From Gnetum montanum (taxonomy: Eukaryota > Streptophyta > Gnetopsida > Gnetales > Gnetaceae), in the NCBI GenBank assembly GCA_015680685.1, contig MNCI01014438.1:1320684-1359249 (forward strand): DNA of 38,566 nucleotides. The letters are read 5' to 3'. The position numbers and the translations under genes were made by a program. The notes under the pieces are model-generated. The model did no database searches, was not told where the DNA came from, and worked only from the letters and a program-made list of their open reading frames with translations. The first letter of the stretch is position 1. Each line of letters starts with the position of its first letter. Positions 12,157 to 21,598 of this stretch are shown in pieces.

Positions 12157-12543
12157 TAAAACACCACAAAAATTTTGGCTAACACTTGTAGACAGAAATT
12201 GAGCTAAGTCATGTTGGTCCCCAGCATGACCAAGCTTGAAAGCCTCAAAAATGGCATCAAACGAAGCATAATTGAATAAGAAAGAGTTCCCCAGGACCCA
12301 TAGGTGACTACATCAGCATCCAGCATCAGGAATTTCATGTTTTGGGTTCAAAATACTTGGGTTTGACCAAGTATACTCTGTTCACACTGGGCTATACGCT
12401 GGCCAGCGTACAAACCAGCGTATAGCAACTTTTGGGCCCAAAAAATGAGCCAAAACATGCCAGAATTGAGTGTCTGGACCCTCCAAGACCTTCCCCAAGG
12501 TCCCTAGTAGCTCTCAGCCTCCTAAAAATCAAATTTTGGGCCC

Positions 12544-12990
12544 TAAATGATGCATTTACATGTGTGTATGCTAGGTACATTTTGGTGTACATTGACCAGT
12601 GTACAGCCCAACATACACCACCAAAAACGGCCCAAAACAAGCACCAAAGAGCAATATTTTCACCTGAAATCAACTCGCAGAGGTAGGGCAACTATTGGAC
12701 ATCATCACGGGTACCTAAATATCAAGTTTTGACCTTGAAATGATGCATTTACAAGTGTGTACGCTAGGTATATTTTGGTGTACGCTGACTAGCGTACAGC
12801 CAAACGTACAGCCGAGCGTACACCACCAAAAATGACCCAAAACAAGCATCAAAGAGCAATATTTTCACTTGAAATTGACTCCCAAAGGTAGGGAAACTGT
12901 TGGGCATCATCACAGACACCTGAAAATCAAGTTCTAACCTTGAAATGATGCATCTACATATGTGTATGCTGGGTACATTTTGGTGTACGC
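12544..12990 (+). repeat. 193-bp tandem repeats in the E2 5' LTR
   Basis: Units begin AAATGATGCATTTACATGTG at about 12544, 12737 and 12942 (periods 193 and 205), the third being partial. Each carries the motifs GTACGCTG or TACGCTGACCAGCGTAC, the latter partly palindromic. The 3' LTR has the same repeat starting at 26801, 26994 and 27187. Confidence 0.85.
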
Positions 12991-13113
12991 TGAGCCTATA
13001 CACTGAGGTTGATGCTGAGCCTGTACGCTGAGGTTGATGCTAAGCCTGTATGCTGAGGTTGATGCTAAGCCTATATGTTGAGGTTGATGCTGAGCCTATA
13101 TGTTGAGGTTGAC
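12989..13113 (+). repeat. 25-bp tandem repeat, five copies, in the E2 5' LTR
   Basis: Unit close to GCTGAGCCTGTACGCTGAGG followed by TTGAT. Five copies here, about two in the 3' LTR (27235-27285). The two LTRs of one insertion start identical, so copies were gained or lost after insertion, or by slippage during reverse transcription. Confidence 0.8.
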
Positions 13114-13253
13114 ACCCAATCTCATACGTTGTATGTTGTACAGTTGTAACATATCCTGCACTCTGTCAATGCACCACCTGTCTCCCAATCCAAAATTTTC
13201 TCACCTCACAGCCACTCATCTCCTTCCAGATCTGAATCTAACGCCTAAGATCT

Positions 13254-13260
13254 TATAAAA
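13254..13260 (+). promoter_or_regulatory. Candidate LTR TATA box (E2)
   Basis: TATAAAA in the context GATCTTATAAAAACC, about 575 bp before the LTR end. The 3' LTR has TTATGAAAACC at 27423, which has lost the TATA. This would be the main promoter of the element RNA. Confidence 0.45.
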
Positions 13261-13837
13261 ACCTCGATTTTTCACTAGATCAGGGTTGGCAATTTTTACA
13301 AATGAAAAAAAGAAAACTAGAAGCTGGGACACTTAGCAAATCTGGGCATAAATCACTGTACGCTGGGCATCAGACTTGGACACTGCATTTCCCTACAACC
13401 CAAAACCTGCATCTCCCAGCACTTGTCATCACCCACCAAGGCTAAACATATGCCTTGTGATTAATCCACAACTGCGTTCTGACTGGTGCATGCTGTAATC
13501 ACTTTTTTAATACAAAACATTTTACATTTTTTCCTTGATTTATTGCAGGTTTCTTTGTTTTTCCAGATTATGTTTACTTTCTAGTTTACATTATTGTGTT
13601 TGTTTAAGTTACAGTTTACGTTTAATGTGCATCGTTTACATATTACCCAATGCATTGCAAAGTGCGTACATTGGGGAAGCCCTCGTTTGATCTACGTGTA
13701 GACCATTCAAGGCACTCTACCTTTGTCCATTCTAGCTTGCCCTTAAGCGAAGGCAAGGTCTTCTGTATTTCTTCCAAGGATCTCTCGGCGTTTGTTTCAT
13801 TTAGCCTTGCACCGATGATTTTGAATGGTATAGAAAA

Positions 13838-13855
13838 TGGTGCTAGAAGGAGGGC
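13838..13855 (+). promoter_or_regulatory. Candidate primer binding site of E2
   Basis: TGGTGCTAGAAGGAGGG begins five bases after the LTR end. A PBS normally starts TGG, pairing with the CCA end of a tRNA. I cannot assign the tRNA; pairing to plant tRNA 3' ends would have to be tested. The five-base offset is slightly long. Confidence 0.35.
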
Positions 13856-13867
13856 CTGCTTTCACTT

Positions 13868-14205
13868 AGATCTACATAGATCTGCTCAGATCTGCTTCCC
13901 TACATCCCAGATCTACGCCCCATTATTATAGATCTGCACCCCATGACTGCAGATCTACGCTTAAACATTGTAGATCTGCATCTCGTTATCTCAGATCTGC
14001 ACACTATAACTGCAGATCTACACCCTATTCTTCTAGATCTCCACCCGATTATTTCATATCTGCACACTGTAACTGTATATCTAGCCTCCGTGATCGCAGA
14101 TCTATGCCCTATCACTTTAGATCTGCACGCTGTGAGTGCAGATCTACACTCAGACATTGTAGATCTACATCCTGTTCCTTCAGATCTGTGCCCTGCAATT
14201 GTAGA
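13868..14205 (+). repeat. 21-bp tandem array, about 16 copies, in the E2 leader
   Basis: The unit starts AGATCT and has the form GATCTGCACNCTNNNANTGCA, so most units hold a BglII-type AGATCT site. Because 21 is a multiple of 3, the array is open on both strands (a DLHxxxx heptad on plus, CRSxxxx on minus), which is not evidence for coding. A related array with the same unit lies at 20100-20350. Confidence 0.85.
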
Positions 14206-14396
14206 TCCACACCACAGCCAGCATCCATACGTTGTTTCACTAGGTACACGCTGCATCTTAACTATTTCCCTTAGCCAAATTTCAGTTTTTCCTATATACA
14301 CTGTAGTTCATCTCTTCTGTTAGCATTTAGACTCTGATTTCCTTACCTTTGACATCATATGCTGTTATTCACCTCCTATAGGTTGTTCACCATACA
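14206..14396 (+). other. Leader spacer of E2, nothing recognised
   Basis: Between the 21-bp and 43-bp arrays. No conserved feature seen apart from isolated TACACTG-like words. Confidence 0.4.
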
Positions 14397-15022
14397 GTCT
14401 AACACTTAACCAAATTTTTCACGTTTACACCTATACGCTATTCTAACACTTAGCCAAATTTTCTCACATTTACACCTATATGCTGACAACACTTACTCAA
14501 ATTTTCACACGTTTACACCTATATACTGACAACACTTAGTCAAATTTTCACACATTTACACCTATACACTATTTTAACACTTAGCCAAATTTTCTCACAT
14601 TTACACCTATACGCTGACAACAGTTAGTCAAATTTTCACACGTTTACACCTATACGCTGTTCTAATACTTAACAAAATTTTCTCATGTTTACACCTATAC
14701 GCTAACAACACTTAGGCAAATTTTCACACGTTTACACTTATACGCTGACAACACTTAGTCAAATTTTCTCACGTTTACACCTATCGGCTAACAACACTTA
14801 GTCAAATTTTCACACGTTTACACCTATATGCTATTCTAACACTTAGCCAAATTTTCTCACATTTACACCTATACGCTGACAACAGTTAGTCAAATTTTCA
14901 CACGTTTACACTTATACGCTGACAACACTTAGTCAAATTTTCTCACGTTTACACCTATACGTTGACAACACTTAGTTAAATTTTCTCCCGTTTATGCTGT
15001 ATACGTTATTCCAACACTTAGA
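14397..15022 (+). repeat. 43-45-bp tandem array, about 14 copies, in the E2 leader
   Basis: Each unit holds AACACTTAG-CAAATTTTC, then ACGTTTACACCTATACGCTG. Units alternate between forms ending TTCTAAC and GACAAC, suggesting a two-unit higher-order repeat. It resembles the 38-bp array at 19244-19611 (ACTTAG-AAATTTT-TACGCTG), which is located in the antisense-gene slot of the same element. Confidence 0.85.
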
Positions 15023-15112
15023 AAGTTTGTTTGCTTCCAATCTAACACTTAACCAATTTTTTTTTATTTTTTTTTCTTTCTAGTTTACGTTGTCATACTT
15101 AAAGCATGTAAA

Positions 15113-18100
15113 ATGGACCCTACGAATCCCAATACTTCTGCTCTCCTCATCTTTGACCCTGGCGCATCAATATTATACCCTGTGACCACCATTGGACCCA
15201 TAGTGACTCATAGTGAGGTCAACCCTCAGGGGCCATCTCGCCGGTCATTGAGACTACAAGGTATGAATCCCACGGTCACCATCTTAACGCTTGAACAGTA
15301 TAATTTTATTTGTGTTAAAATCCAAGCTAAACTAGTCGTTGACTGAGCTGAGCTGGAAGCAAAGAGACACTATGAGTTAATTCACAAAGGAGATCATGAC
15401 TTCATTCCCACCGCCTATGATGTCATCCCCCTCACTGAATCCCACCATGAACTCCTATCCCAACTCCTCATGGCCAGGAGTTAAACCTTGCGGCAATCTT
15501 CTGTAGAACCTCAAAATGAAGATGAAGAAGATAATTTCATAGCTCAGTCCAAACAAGGGGATTCGTACCATACTCTTAGTCCTCATACTTACAAGAATCC
15601 ATTATTTCATCCTTTCACAGGGGAGACCATGTCCCTCCATTCATTTAAAACCACTCAAGCACATGTGCCTCAATAGGAAGCATTCACTCTTATTCGCACT
15701 CTCCCTATGACCGATAATCAATTCAATATACCCATCCCCACTATTCCTCCAATGACCACATTATCCCCTCTCTTACAAGTACAACCCCCCTCTCAAACTA
15801 ATGTAGGAGTGACCTTCCCACCCCAAGTGATTGGGATGCCATCTATGATGCCTGCCTCTACATCTACTTACTATGTACCACGAGTATAAATCCAAGGGAC
15901 ACCCTTCATCACTTCAACTCAACAAGTTCAGGGCGTTCCCTCACAAATCATAATTGGACAGTGGGCCATAACTGGCATGGAACTGCATCAACCCCCTCAT
16001 TACAGCATACCACCTCCTACAATGCCATCCATGAACATCCCTCAAGTACAACAACAACAACAACAACAACCTACCGCTTACGGTATGCCACACTTAGTGG
16101 CACCCACCATAAATATTCCACAAGTGCAACCTTCGACCATTCAACTTTCTTCTTTACCACCCACTATACAATAATCTAACTTGCATACTACACAACATAA
16201 CCAACCTACCACTTCACCTAGTGCCAAAGACTGGGCCAAAGCTAAAAAGATGATGCAAGAACTCACTGATGAGGTAAAACACCTCAAAACGGCCAACAAT
16301 GAAGAGATTAAAGTATTAGACTTTTACCAAGATGATCCTATTAGCTCCTCGGTATCACCATTAACCCTGCCAAAAGAAGTTTCTTTGCCTCAACTAACCA
16401 AATACAATAGGGAAGAAGACCCCAACGCCCATATGGTCACATTTAGATTAGAATGTCTGCTGCTTCAGGCTTGGCCCCATGCAATCTTGTATGTGTTCAC
16501 CATGTCCCTCACTGGTAGAGCATTCGGCTAGTACCGAGCCTTGCCTCGTAACTCCATATCCTCTTTGGAGGATCTCTTACACCAGTTTGTTACCAGGTTT
16601 AAATACAACCTGAAACCTGAAGCAACCTTGGACAGTCTGATATAGGTAAAACAAAGCACCTCTTGAACCTGTACAAAAAATTATCCAAAGATGGAGTGCC
16701 GCACTCAACAGACTTCATGAGCAAATCCTAGAAACATATCTTCTTATGATTCTTAAGGGAGCCGTGAATGATTTTGTCAAATCAAAACTGTACTATCTAA
16801 ATGCGCACACTCTAAGTCAAGCTTTTGTATAGATTAAAAACATAGAAGAGGCAGCCCAAAATAGCCATGACCCTGCTTACTTAGACTTTAAAAATCAATA
16901 CACTAAAAAAGACAAAGAAAAGGCTAAAGCAACAGTAGCAGTAGTAGCAGAGACTCAACCTACCAACATGGGACAGCAAGGAAGACCACCTACTGCTCCT
17001 ATTAACTATGAGAGAATCGCTCTTGCACACACACCTAAATCATCTACCATGCAAGCTACTAACACGGGTCATGCATGGATGTTTGGGAGGAAAGACCCTG
17101 CTCCCCATGAAGCCTTCTTAGTTGTTAGATCAACTTTTGAAGGCTGGGGCCATTAAACACAAGTAGTTGTCTCTAGCGGTAGCCTAGAGACATGATCGAT
17201 TCTGTGAATTGGCCATAAACCCAAGCTTGACAACTCCAAATGAGCCTCCTATTCCAAGATTTTTTAGACTAGATCGATTTTGCGAGTACCACCAATGGAA
17301 TGGGCATGGTACTGATTATTGTTTCACCCTCAAACAAGACATACAACATATGATTGATAGGGGTGAAATAACATTTGACGATGTCAGCCAACCACAGAAT
17401 CAATCTATGGGTGTATATAAAGATCCCCTCAACACTAAGGAAGCTCCTTACGTTATTAACATGATCCATATTGGAAATGAGCAAGGAATGACCAACAAAC
17501 CTCTCGTGATTCATGTTCCTCCTACAACATCAACATCATCCCCACAATCTTCGTATCCCACATACAATCCGCCTACACTGACAAAACCATTTGTTATTCC
17601 TGTACCCCCTGCCGATGCAATCGCAAATGTGCAACCACCTACCCGGCCCACTCCCTTTGTGGTCCAAGTGCCACCTGCGGTCGCAACCATAGAGGTACAA
17701 CTGCAAAACCAACCAACTCCTTTCATAATCAAAGTACCCAAACACCCTGATCTTCAACCTCTTATTCCTCAACTGCAAACCAAACTAATCCCATTTGTCA
17801 TCAGGGTGCCTAAACACCCTGACACACAACCACCTCCAATGGCTCAACTGCAATCCCGACTCGCTCCATTCGTAATCCAGGTCCCAAAACAACCTGATAT
17901 TCAAGCTCCAACATTTCCCCCACGACCTTCGTGAGAACGCCTTGCCAACATACTTAGTAGAGAACGGTTGGAAAAAGAATGTCAACGTCTTGAATTGGGA
18001 CTGCCAAAACCCACTTCCCTCAACGTTGTACCCATGGCTCAAACATTAAATGAGCCAAGCACAAGTTATAAATAAAAACCATCAAACATGTCAAATATAT

Positions 18101-18375
18101 TAAAATCAGCAGTTGCAGTAGATCCTATGAAGACTACTCCACATGAAATACAACTTTTGGGTCCCATGGACCAAGTCACTACTAACAAAACTATACCCAA
18201 TAGTAAAGACTTGACCACAGCCCTAACGCAGGTCACACAAGCGCTCAAAAAGAAGAACACATCTCTAAGCTTGTATGAACTCATGATGACTTCTCAAGTA
18301 CATCGTGAAGCCTTAGTGTGAATGTTAACATTGATCCCTATCACTGAAGACTGACCAACAAACGAACCCTCCATG
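15113..18375 (+). pseudogene. gag: E2 gag (decayed)
   Basis: Structural polyprotein of the element. The first ATG at 15113 opens a frame that continues to about 16660, broken only by stops (near 15344, 15482, 15674, 15887, 16172, 16529). A Pro/Gln-rich region with a Q run precedes a short charged helix (KDWAKAKKMMQELTDEV). The retrotransposon Gag core follows (DPNAHMVTFRLECL, SLTGRAFG, SISSLEDLLHQFVTRF). Frameshifts near 16660 and 17190 follow. The C-terminal part has CEYHQWNGHGTDYC, a Cx3H/Hx4C-type knuckle typical of Tat/Athila Gag, then six PFVIxVP repeats (about 17494-17900) and the block SLYELMMTSQVHREAL near 18272-18319. Related elements usually have an aspartic protease just after this block; none is seen. 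The sequence ATG-GTCAGG at 18373 could be a splice donor. Confidence 0.85.
16046..16070 (+). repeat. CAA microsatellite in gag
   Basis: About seven CAA units after CAAGTA, coding for a short glutamine run within the Pro/Gln-rich N-terminal part of Gag. Confidence 0.85.
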
Positions 18376-18440
18376 GTCAGGAATGGCCGATTTATTTTAA
18401 AAACCCACAAAAATAGTTTAAATCTTTCTTGTTTTCTTCT

Positions 18441-18463
18441 GGCCTGAAATGGCCTTAAACTAG
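18441..18463 (+). other. Boundary motif after gag (E2)
   Basis: GGCC-TGAAAT-GGCC followed by TTAAACTAG. The same form, GGCC-N6-GGCC plus TAAAACTAGC on the pol strand, is repeated next to the antisense-gene end in E1 (29737-30060). It sits about 65 bp after the last recognisable gag sequence. Confidence 0.7.
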
Positions 18464-18812
18464 AATGAGTTACATCCTTGCTTTACAAATTACTATTCCC
18501 CTTAGATTTCTTCTACACTATTATCATTTTAGTTATGTTCACGTTTATATTTACAAACAGTTAAAAACAACAAATATATATATATATATAATAAAGATAA
18601 AAAAAATCCTTTGTGTTTACACTCCTATTTATCAAAAGTTTGGACAAAACTTAAAATAAAATAAAACCTTAACAAAAAAACAACAAAAAAAATGTATAAA
18701 TGTATAAGTTTATAATATTAAATCTTAATAATGTTCATACATATGCTTTACATAGTTCACAAAATTACAACCCAAAATGATCAAACTAAGCTAACAACAA
18801 TGAGAAGTTAAA
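18464..18812 (+). other. AT-rich spacer with a TA microsatellite, no gene
   Basis: Contains (TA)n at about 18574-18592 and A-rich runs. Short frames here have no counterpart in the other copies. Confidence 0.5.
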
Positions 18813-18905
18813 TTAAACATCAGTGCTAGGAGGGGCTTGGTCCCCAAACTCATCCACATCATTAGGTCCCGCTCCACTAGGGCCACCATCATCATCATCA
18901 TGTCC
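18813..18905 (-). pseudogene. Last exon of the antisense gene of E2
   Basis: Minus-strand exon of 31 codons with an Asp/Gly/Pro-rich tail (GHDDDDGGPSGAGPNDVDEF) and stop TAA at 18815-18813, after an AG preceded by a T-rich run. The last exons of E1 (29430-29510, 27 codons) and E0 (93-28, 22 codons) are equally short, acidic, start in phase 0 and lie at the gag side. This places an antisense gene in E2 at the same position as in the others, though most of it is gone. Confidence 0.5.
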
Positions 18906-19016
18906 CTTCGAAAAAAAATAGAAAGTACAAAAACAAAATAAAATTATCAGTAAAAAAACACCAAAAAAGAGCATTAACTGGAAAATAAGAAAAACATTAT
19001 AAAATCCAAAACACAT

Positions 19017-19078
19017 GGCCCGGTAAGGCCTTAAACTGCCATCCGTCTTGGAGTTAAGACAATAAACTGACACCAATA
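19017..19078 (+). other. Boundary motif pair inside the antisense slot (E2)
   Basis: GGCC-CGGTAA-GGCC then TTAAACTGCC, followed 15 bp on by GTCTT-GGAGTT-AAGAC then AATAAACTGAC. A nearly identical pair is at 21451-21510, so one may be a duplicate of the other. Confidence 0.65.
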
Positions 19079-19243
19079 CCACCTAAAGTAAGTAGAGCAT
19101 ATCAAACCTATGTATAAACATACAAATCAACTCATATTACAAGCATACACCCTAAAGCCCCAATGGACGTATCATGTAGATCAACCATGATCAACAGTTA
19201 ACATTAACATCCAGTTGACATAACGTTTAACTTCACATATTTA

Positions 19244-19611
19244 ATACTTAGAAATTTTTTAGGTGTACGCTGCATGCTCCATACTTAGAAAATTTTTTAG
19301 GTATCCGCTACATGCCCCATACTTAGAAAATTTTTCATGTATACACTGCATGCTCCATACTTAGAAAATTTTTTAGGTATACGCTACATGGCTCATACTT
19401 AGAAAATTTTTTGGGTGTACGCTCCATGCTCCATACTTAGAAAATTTTTAGGTGTGCGTTGCATGCTCCATACTTAGAAAATTTTTAGGTGTGCACTGCA
19501 TGCTCCATACTTAGAAAATTTTAGGTGTACACTGCATGCTCCATACTTGAAAATTTTTTTGGGTGTACGCTGCATGCTTCATACTTAGAAAATTTTAGGT
19601 ATATGTTGCCA
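19244..19611 (+). repeat. 34-43-bp (mostly 36-38) tandem array, about 10 copies
   Basis: Unit close to CATACTTAGAAAATTTTTTA followed by GGTGTACGCTGCATGCTC. It lies in what should be the interior of the E2 antisense gene. Shares ACTTAG, the A/T run and TACGCTG with the 43-bp leader array. Confidence 0.85.
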
Positions 19612-19965
19612 ATTCACCAGTACAACACTTAGAGAATATGGCACCCATGAAGCCTGTACACTGTGCATCCAGATCCTACATGTTGGCCATACAATGTCAA
19701 TGCGTGGCCCATCACCAAATATAAGAAAAAAATCTGCACGTCATAGAAAATCAGACACTAGCAACAGAGGTACACACTAAAGGCAGATTCAACCCAAAAT
19801 CTATCCTAAACAGACCTTGTTTCTAATGAACGCTGTAAATGTCCAGAATGCACACGCTGCACATGCACACATTGCACGCAGACGTTCACAATATATACAT
19901 CGAAACAGTAACTAAAAAATGGTAGGAAAAGCATGAATTAAACAGCGTAACGAAAGCATACTGAC

Positions 19966-20101
19966 GAATGGATCCGCCCCATGAAGGAACCCTTGGTTGA
20001 GGAAGACTTTGGAACATCTCCTCACTTTCCTCTACGAACATTAGAGTTGCCTCCTTTTTTCCCTCTTTTTTTCGTGCTTTCCCTTGCCCATCCTTCTCCA
20101 A
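19966..20101 (-). pseudogene. Possible internal exon of the E2 antisense gene
   Basis: Minus-strand open stretch of about 45 codons, Lys/Glu-rich (GKARKKEGKKEATLMFVEES) and then Pro/Ser-rich, followed by a GTCAGT donor-like site at 19965. It resembles in composition the Lys/Glu linker of E0 and E1 (exon 4 end). There is no ATG; the upstream in-frame triplet is a stop, so it is either an internal exon or decayed. No conserved block of exons 1-4 could be found in E2. Confidence 0.35.
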
Positions 20102-20350
20102 GCGCTATAGATCTTGTATGCTAGAAATATTGCACGCTACAAATCAGATCTAGACACTGGTAAGTAGACCTAAACGTTCATAATCAGATCTATCTGGATG
20201 TGGTAGATCTGGCCTTGCACGTGGTAGATCTGGCTTCATACGTTGTAGATCTGGTCTAGAACGTCGTGGATCTCGTAGATCTAAACACCGCAATTGCAGA
20301 TCTAACTCTGCACGCTGGAAATCTGAACGTTACAGTTGCAAATCTGGATC
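20100..20350 (+). repeat. Second 21-bp array (AGATCT unit) in E2
   Basis: Units such as GTAGATCTGGCCTTGCACGTG repeat every 21 bp with degenerate copies at the ends. The unit is that of the leader array 13868-14205 (AGATCT plus TGCACNCTG). Two separated arrays of one satellite within a single element suggest internal duplication or transfer. Confidence 0.75.
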
Positions 20351-20396
20351 AAAAGCATGTAGATTCGATGGTTAAGGCCTTCAAGCTGCAAATTTC

Positions 20397-20670
20397 TGTT
20401 TGGTTCACGCTACAATTTTCTTTGTTTGGTTTATGCTGCAATTTCTTGGTTTGGTTCAAGCTGCAATTTTCTTGGTTTGGTTCACTCTGCAATTTTCTTG
20501 GTTTGGTTCACTCTGCAATTTTCTTGGTTTGGTTTGATTCACTCTGCAATTTTCTTGGTTTGGTTCACTCTGCAATTTTCTTGGTTTGGTTCACGCTGCA
20601 AATTTTTGTTTGGTTCACGCTGCAAATTTCTTGGTTTGGTTCACGTTGCAATTTTCCCTATTTGGTTGAC
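20397..20670 (+). repeat. 26-bp tandem array, about 11 copies
   Basis: Unit close to TTGGTTTGGTTCACTCTGCA followed by ATTTTC, with variants TTCACGCTGCA at both ends. The plus-strand frames through it (repeated FLVWFTLQ) come from the repeat and are not taken as coding. Confidence 0.8.
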
Positions 20671-20915
20671 GCCTACTATTGGGTTTACGCTGAGGAGAAC
20701 AGTCAAAATTTGGTTTACGTTGGCCACAGTGATGAAAGTAATTCTCGTGCTCACTACTTGCCTTTTTTATACCCCCTTGTAATTTAGTTTATGCTATTTC
20801 ATAATTAGTGCCAAGTTAATTTTACTCCATATGGGCCTCCACCCTGATCCTTGTGGGTAAAAACGCCCCACACTTAGAACATATTCTAACCCCATAGAAC
20901 ATACGCCCATACCCA

Positions 20916-21215
20916 AGCCAAAATCAACAAAAAAATAAATAAAAAAGAAAACAGCTAAATAAAATAAAATATCCAAGAGCTAATGCCCACGTTGACCCGA
21001 TTTTTCGGATGTTGGCCCTTTTAAAATAAAAAAATAAAAAAAATAAAAAAACATCATCTCCTATTTTTTAGGGCGCTAGCCCTCTATGATCAAGCCAAAA
21101 TCAACAGCAAAAAAATAATTAAAAAAAATTAGATAAAATAAAGTATTCAAGAACTAATGCCCACGTTGACCCTATTTTTGGGGATGCTGCCCCCTTTTAA
21201 AATATAAAACAAAAA
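20916..21215 (+). repeat. Tandem duplication, about 177 bp apart, in AT-rich spacer
   Basis: AGCCAAAATCAACA followed about 85 bp on by TAATGCCCACGTTGACCC occurs at 20916 and again at 21093. Both copies end in TTTTAAAATA-like runs. No coding sense is seen between 20671 and 21450. Confidence 0.7.
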
Positions 21216-21450
21216 TATATGTACACACCATTACCAATGGTTTACATTCGCCCCTATTGACAGCCGAACCTAAAACAAATATATATATATAATGACGATA
21301 CACATGGCTTAAACTTAGAGTAAAAGATATACTAGCACATGCCCAAGACAATACATCGTCTAAATTTAAACATAATGGTAAAAGGAACAAATGCAAAATC
21401 ACAACCAAAAATCATAGAAAATCATTATACTTAGGGCAGGACCATAAATT

Positions 21451-21510
21451 GGCCCGGTATGGCCTTAAACTGCCATGCGTTCGAGTATGACGATAAACTC
21501 CCATTTCATG
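21451..21510 (+). other. Boundary motif pair before pol (E2)
   Basis: GGCC-CGGTAT-GGCC followed by TTAAACTGCC, then a second weaker copy ending GACGATAAACTCC. It lies about 90 bp before the pol splice acceptor at 21597-21598. E3 has one copy at 36437-36450 and E1 several at 8531-9012 in the same inter-gene position. Confidence 0.7.
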
Positions 21511-21588
21511 CCCTAGTCCTTTTTAAACGTATAAATTACCAAATATATATATCTATAGAAAAACCACCTTGTTGACATTGCTCACTGT

Positions 21589-21598
21589 TTATTGGCAG
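21589..21598 (+). promoter_or_regulatory. Candidate splice acceptor before pol (E2)
   Basis: GTTTATTGGCAG precedes a lead of 11 nt and ATGG. The lead is 12 nt in E1 and E3, so E2 seems to have lost one base here. With 12 nt, pol would enter in phase 0, which matches the phase of a possible donor at 18376 after gag. Confidence 0.45.

Larger units (their letters stand above)
12157..13832 (+). repeat. 5' LTR of E2 (1676 bp)
   Basis: Starts TAAAACACCAC and ends TTTGAATGGTATA; pairs with 26515-27999. The length difference of 191 bp comes mainly from internal tandem repeats and from sequence near 12380-12540 that is missing in the 3' copy. In the aligned part 13640-13795 versus 27810-27965 I count 12 differences in about 156 positions, all transitions. 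Confidence 0.9.

Noticed and set aside
13900-14323. Overlapping open frames on both strands (126 and 133 codons) with heptad patterns
   Set aside because: They arise from the 21-bp tandem unit, whose length is a multiple of three; no start context, homologue or exon structure supports coding.
12993-15022. Regular repeats that might be taken for a CRISPR-like array
   Set aside because: Repeats are directly adjacent or degenerate with no unique spacers, and the setting is a plant LTR element.
10014-18319. Antisense gene read as a misoriented gag
   Set aside because: E2 has a clear Gag with core and zinc knuckle on the pol strand, and the antisense protein has neither.
20266-20787. Plus-strand frame of 173 codons with repeated FLVWFTLQ that looks like membrane segments
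   Set aside because: It is the 26-bp tandem array read through; hydrophobicity follows from the T-rich repeat.
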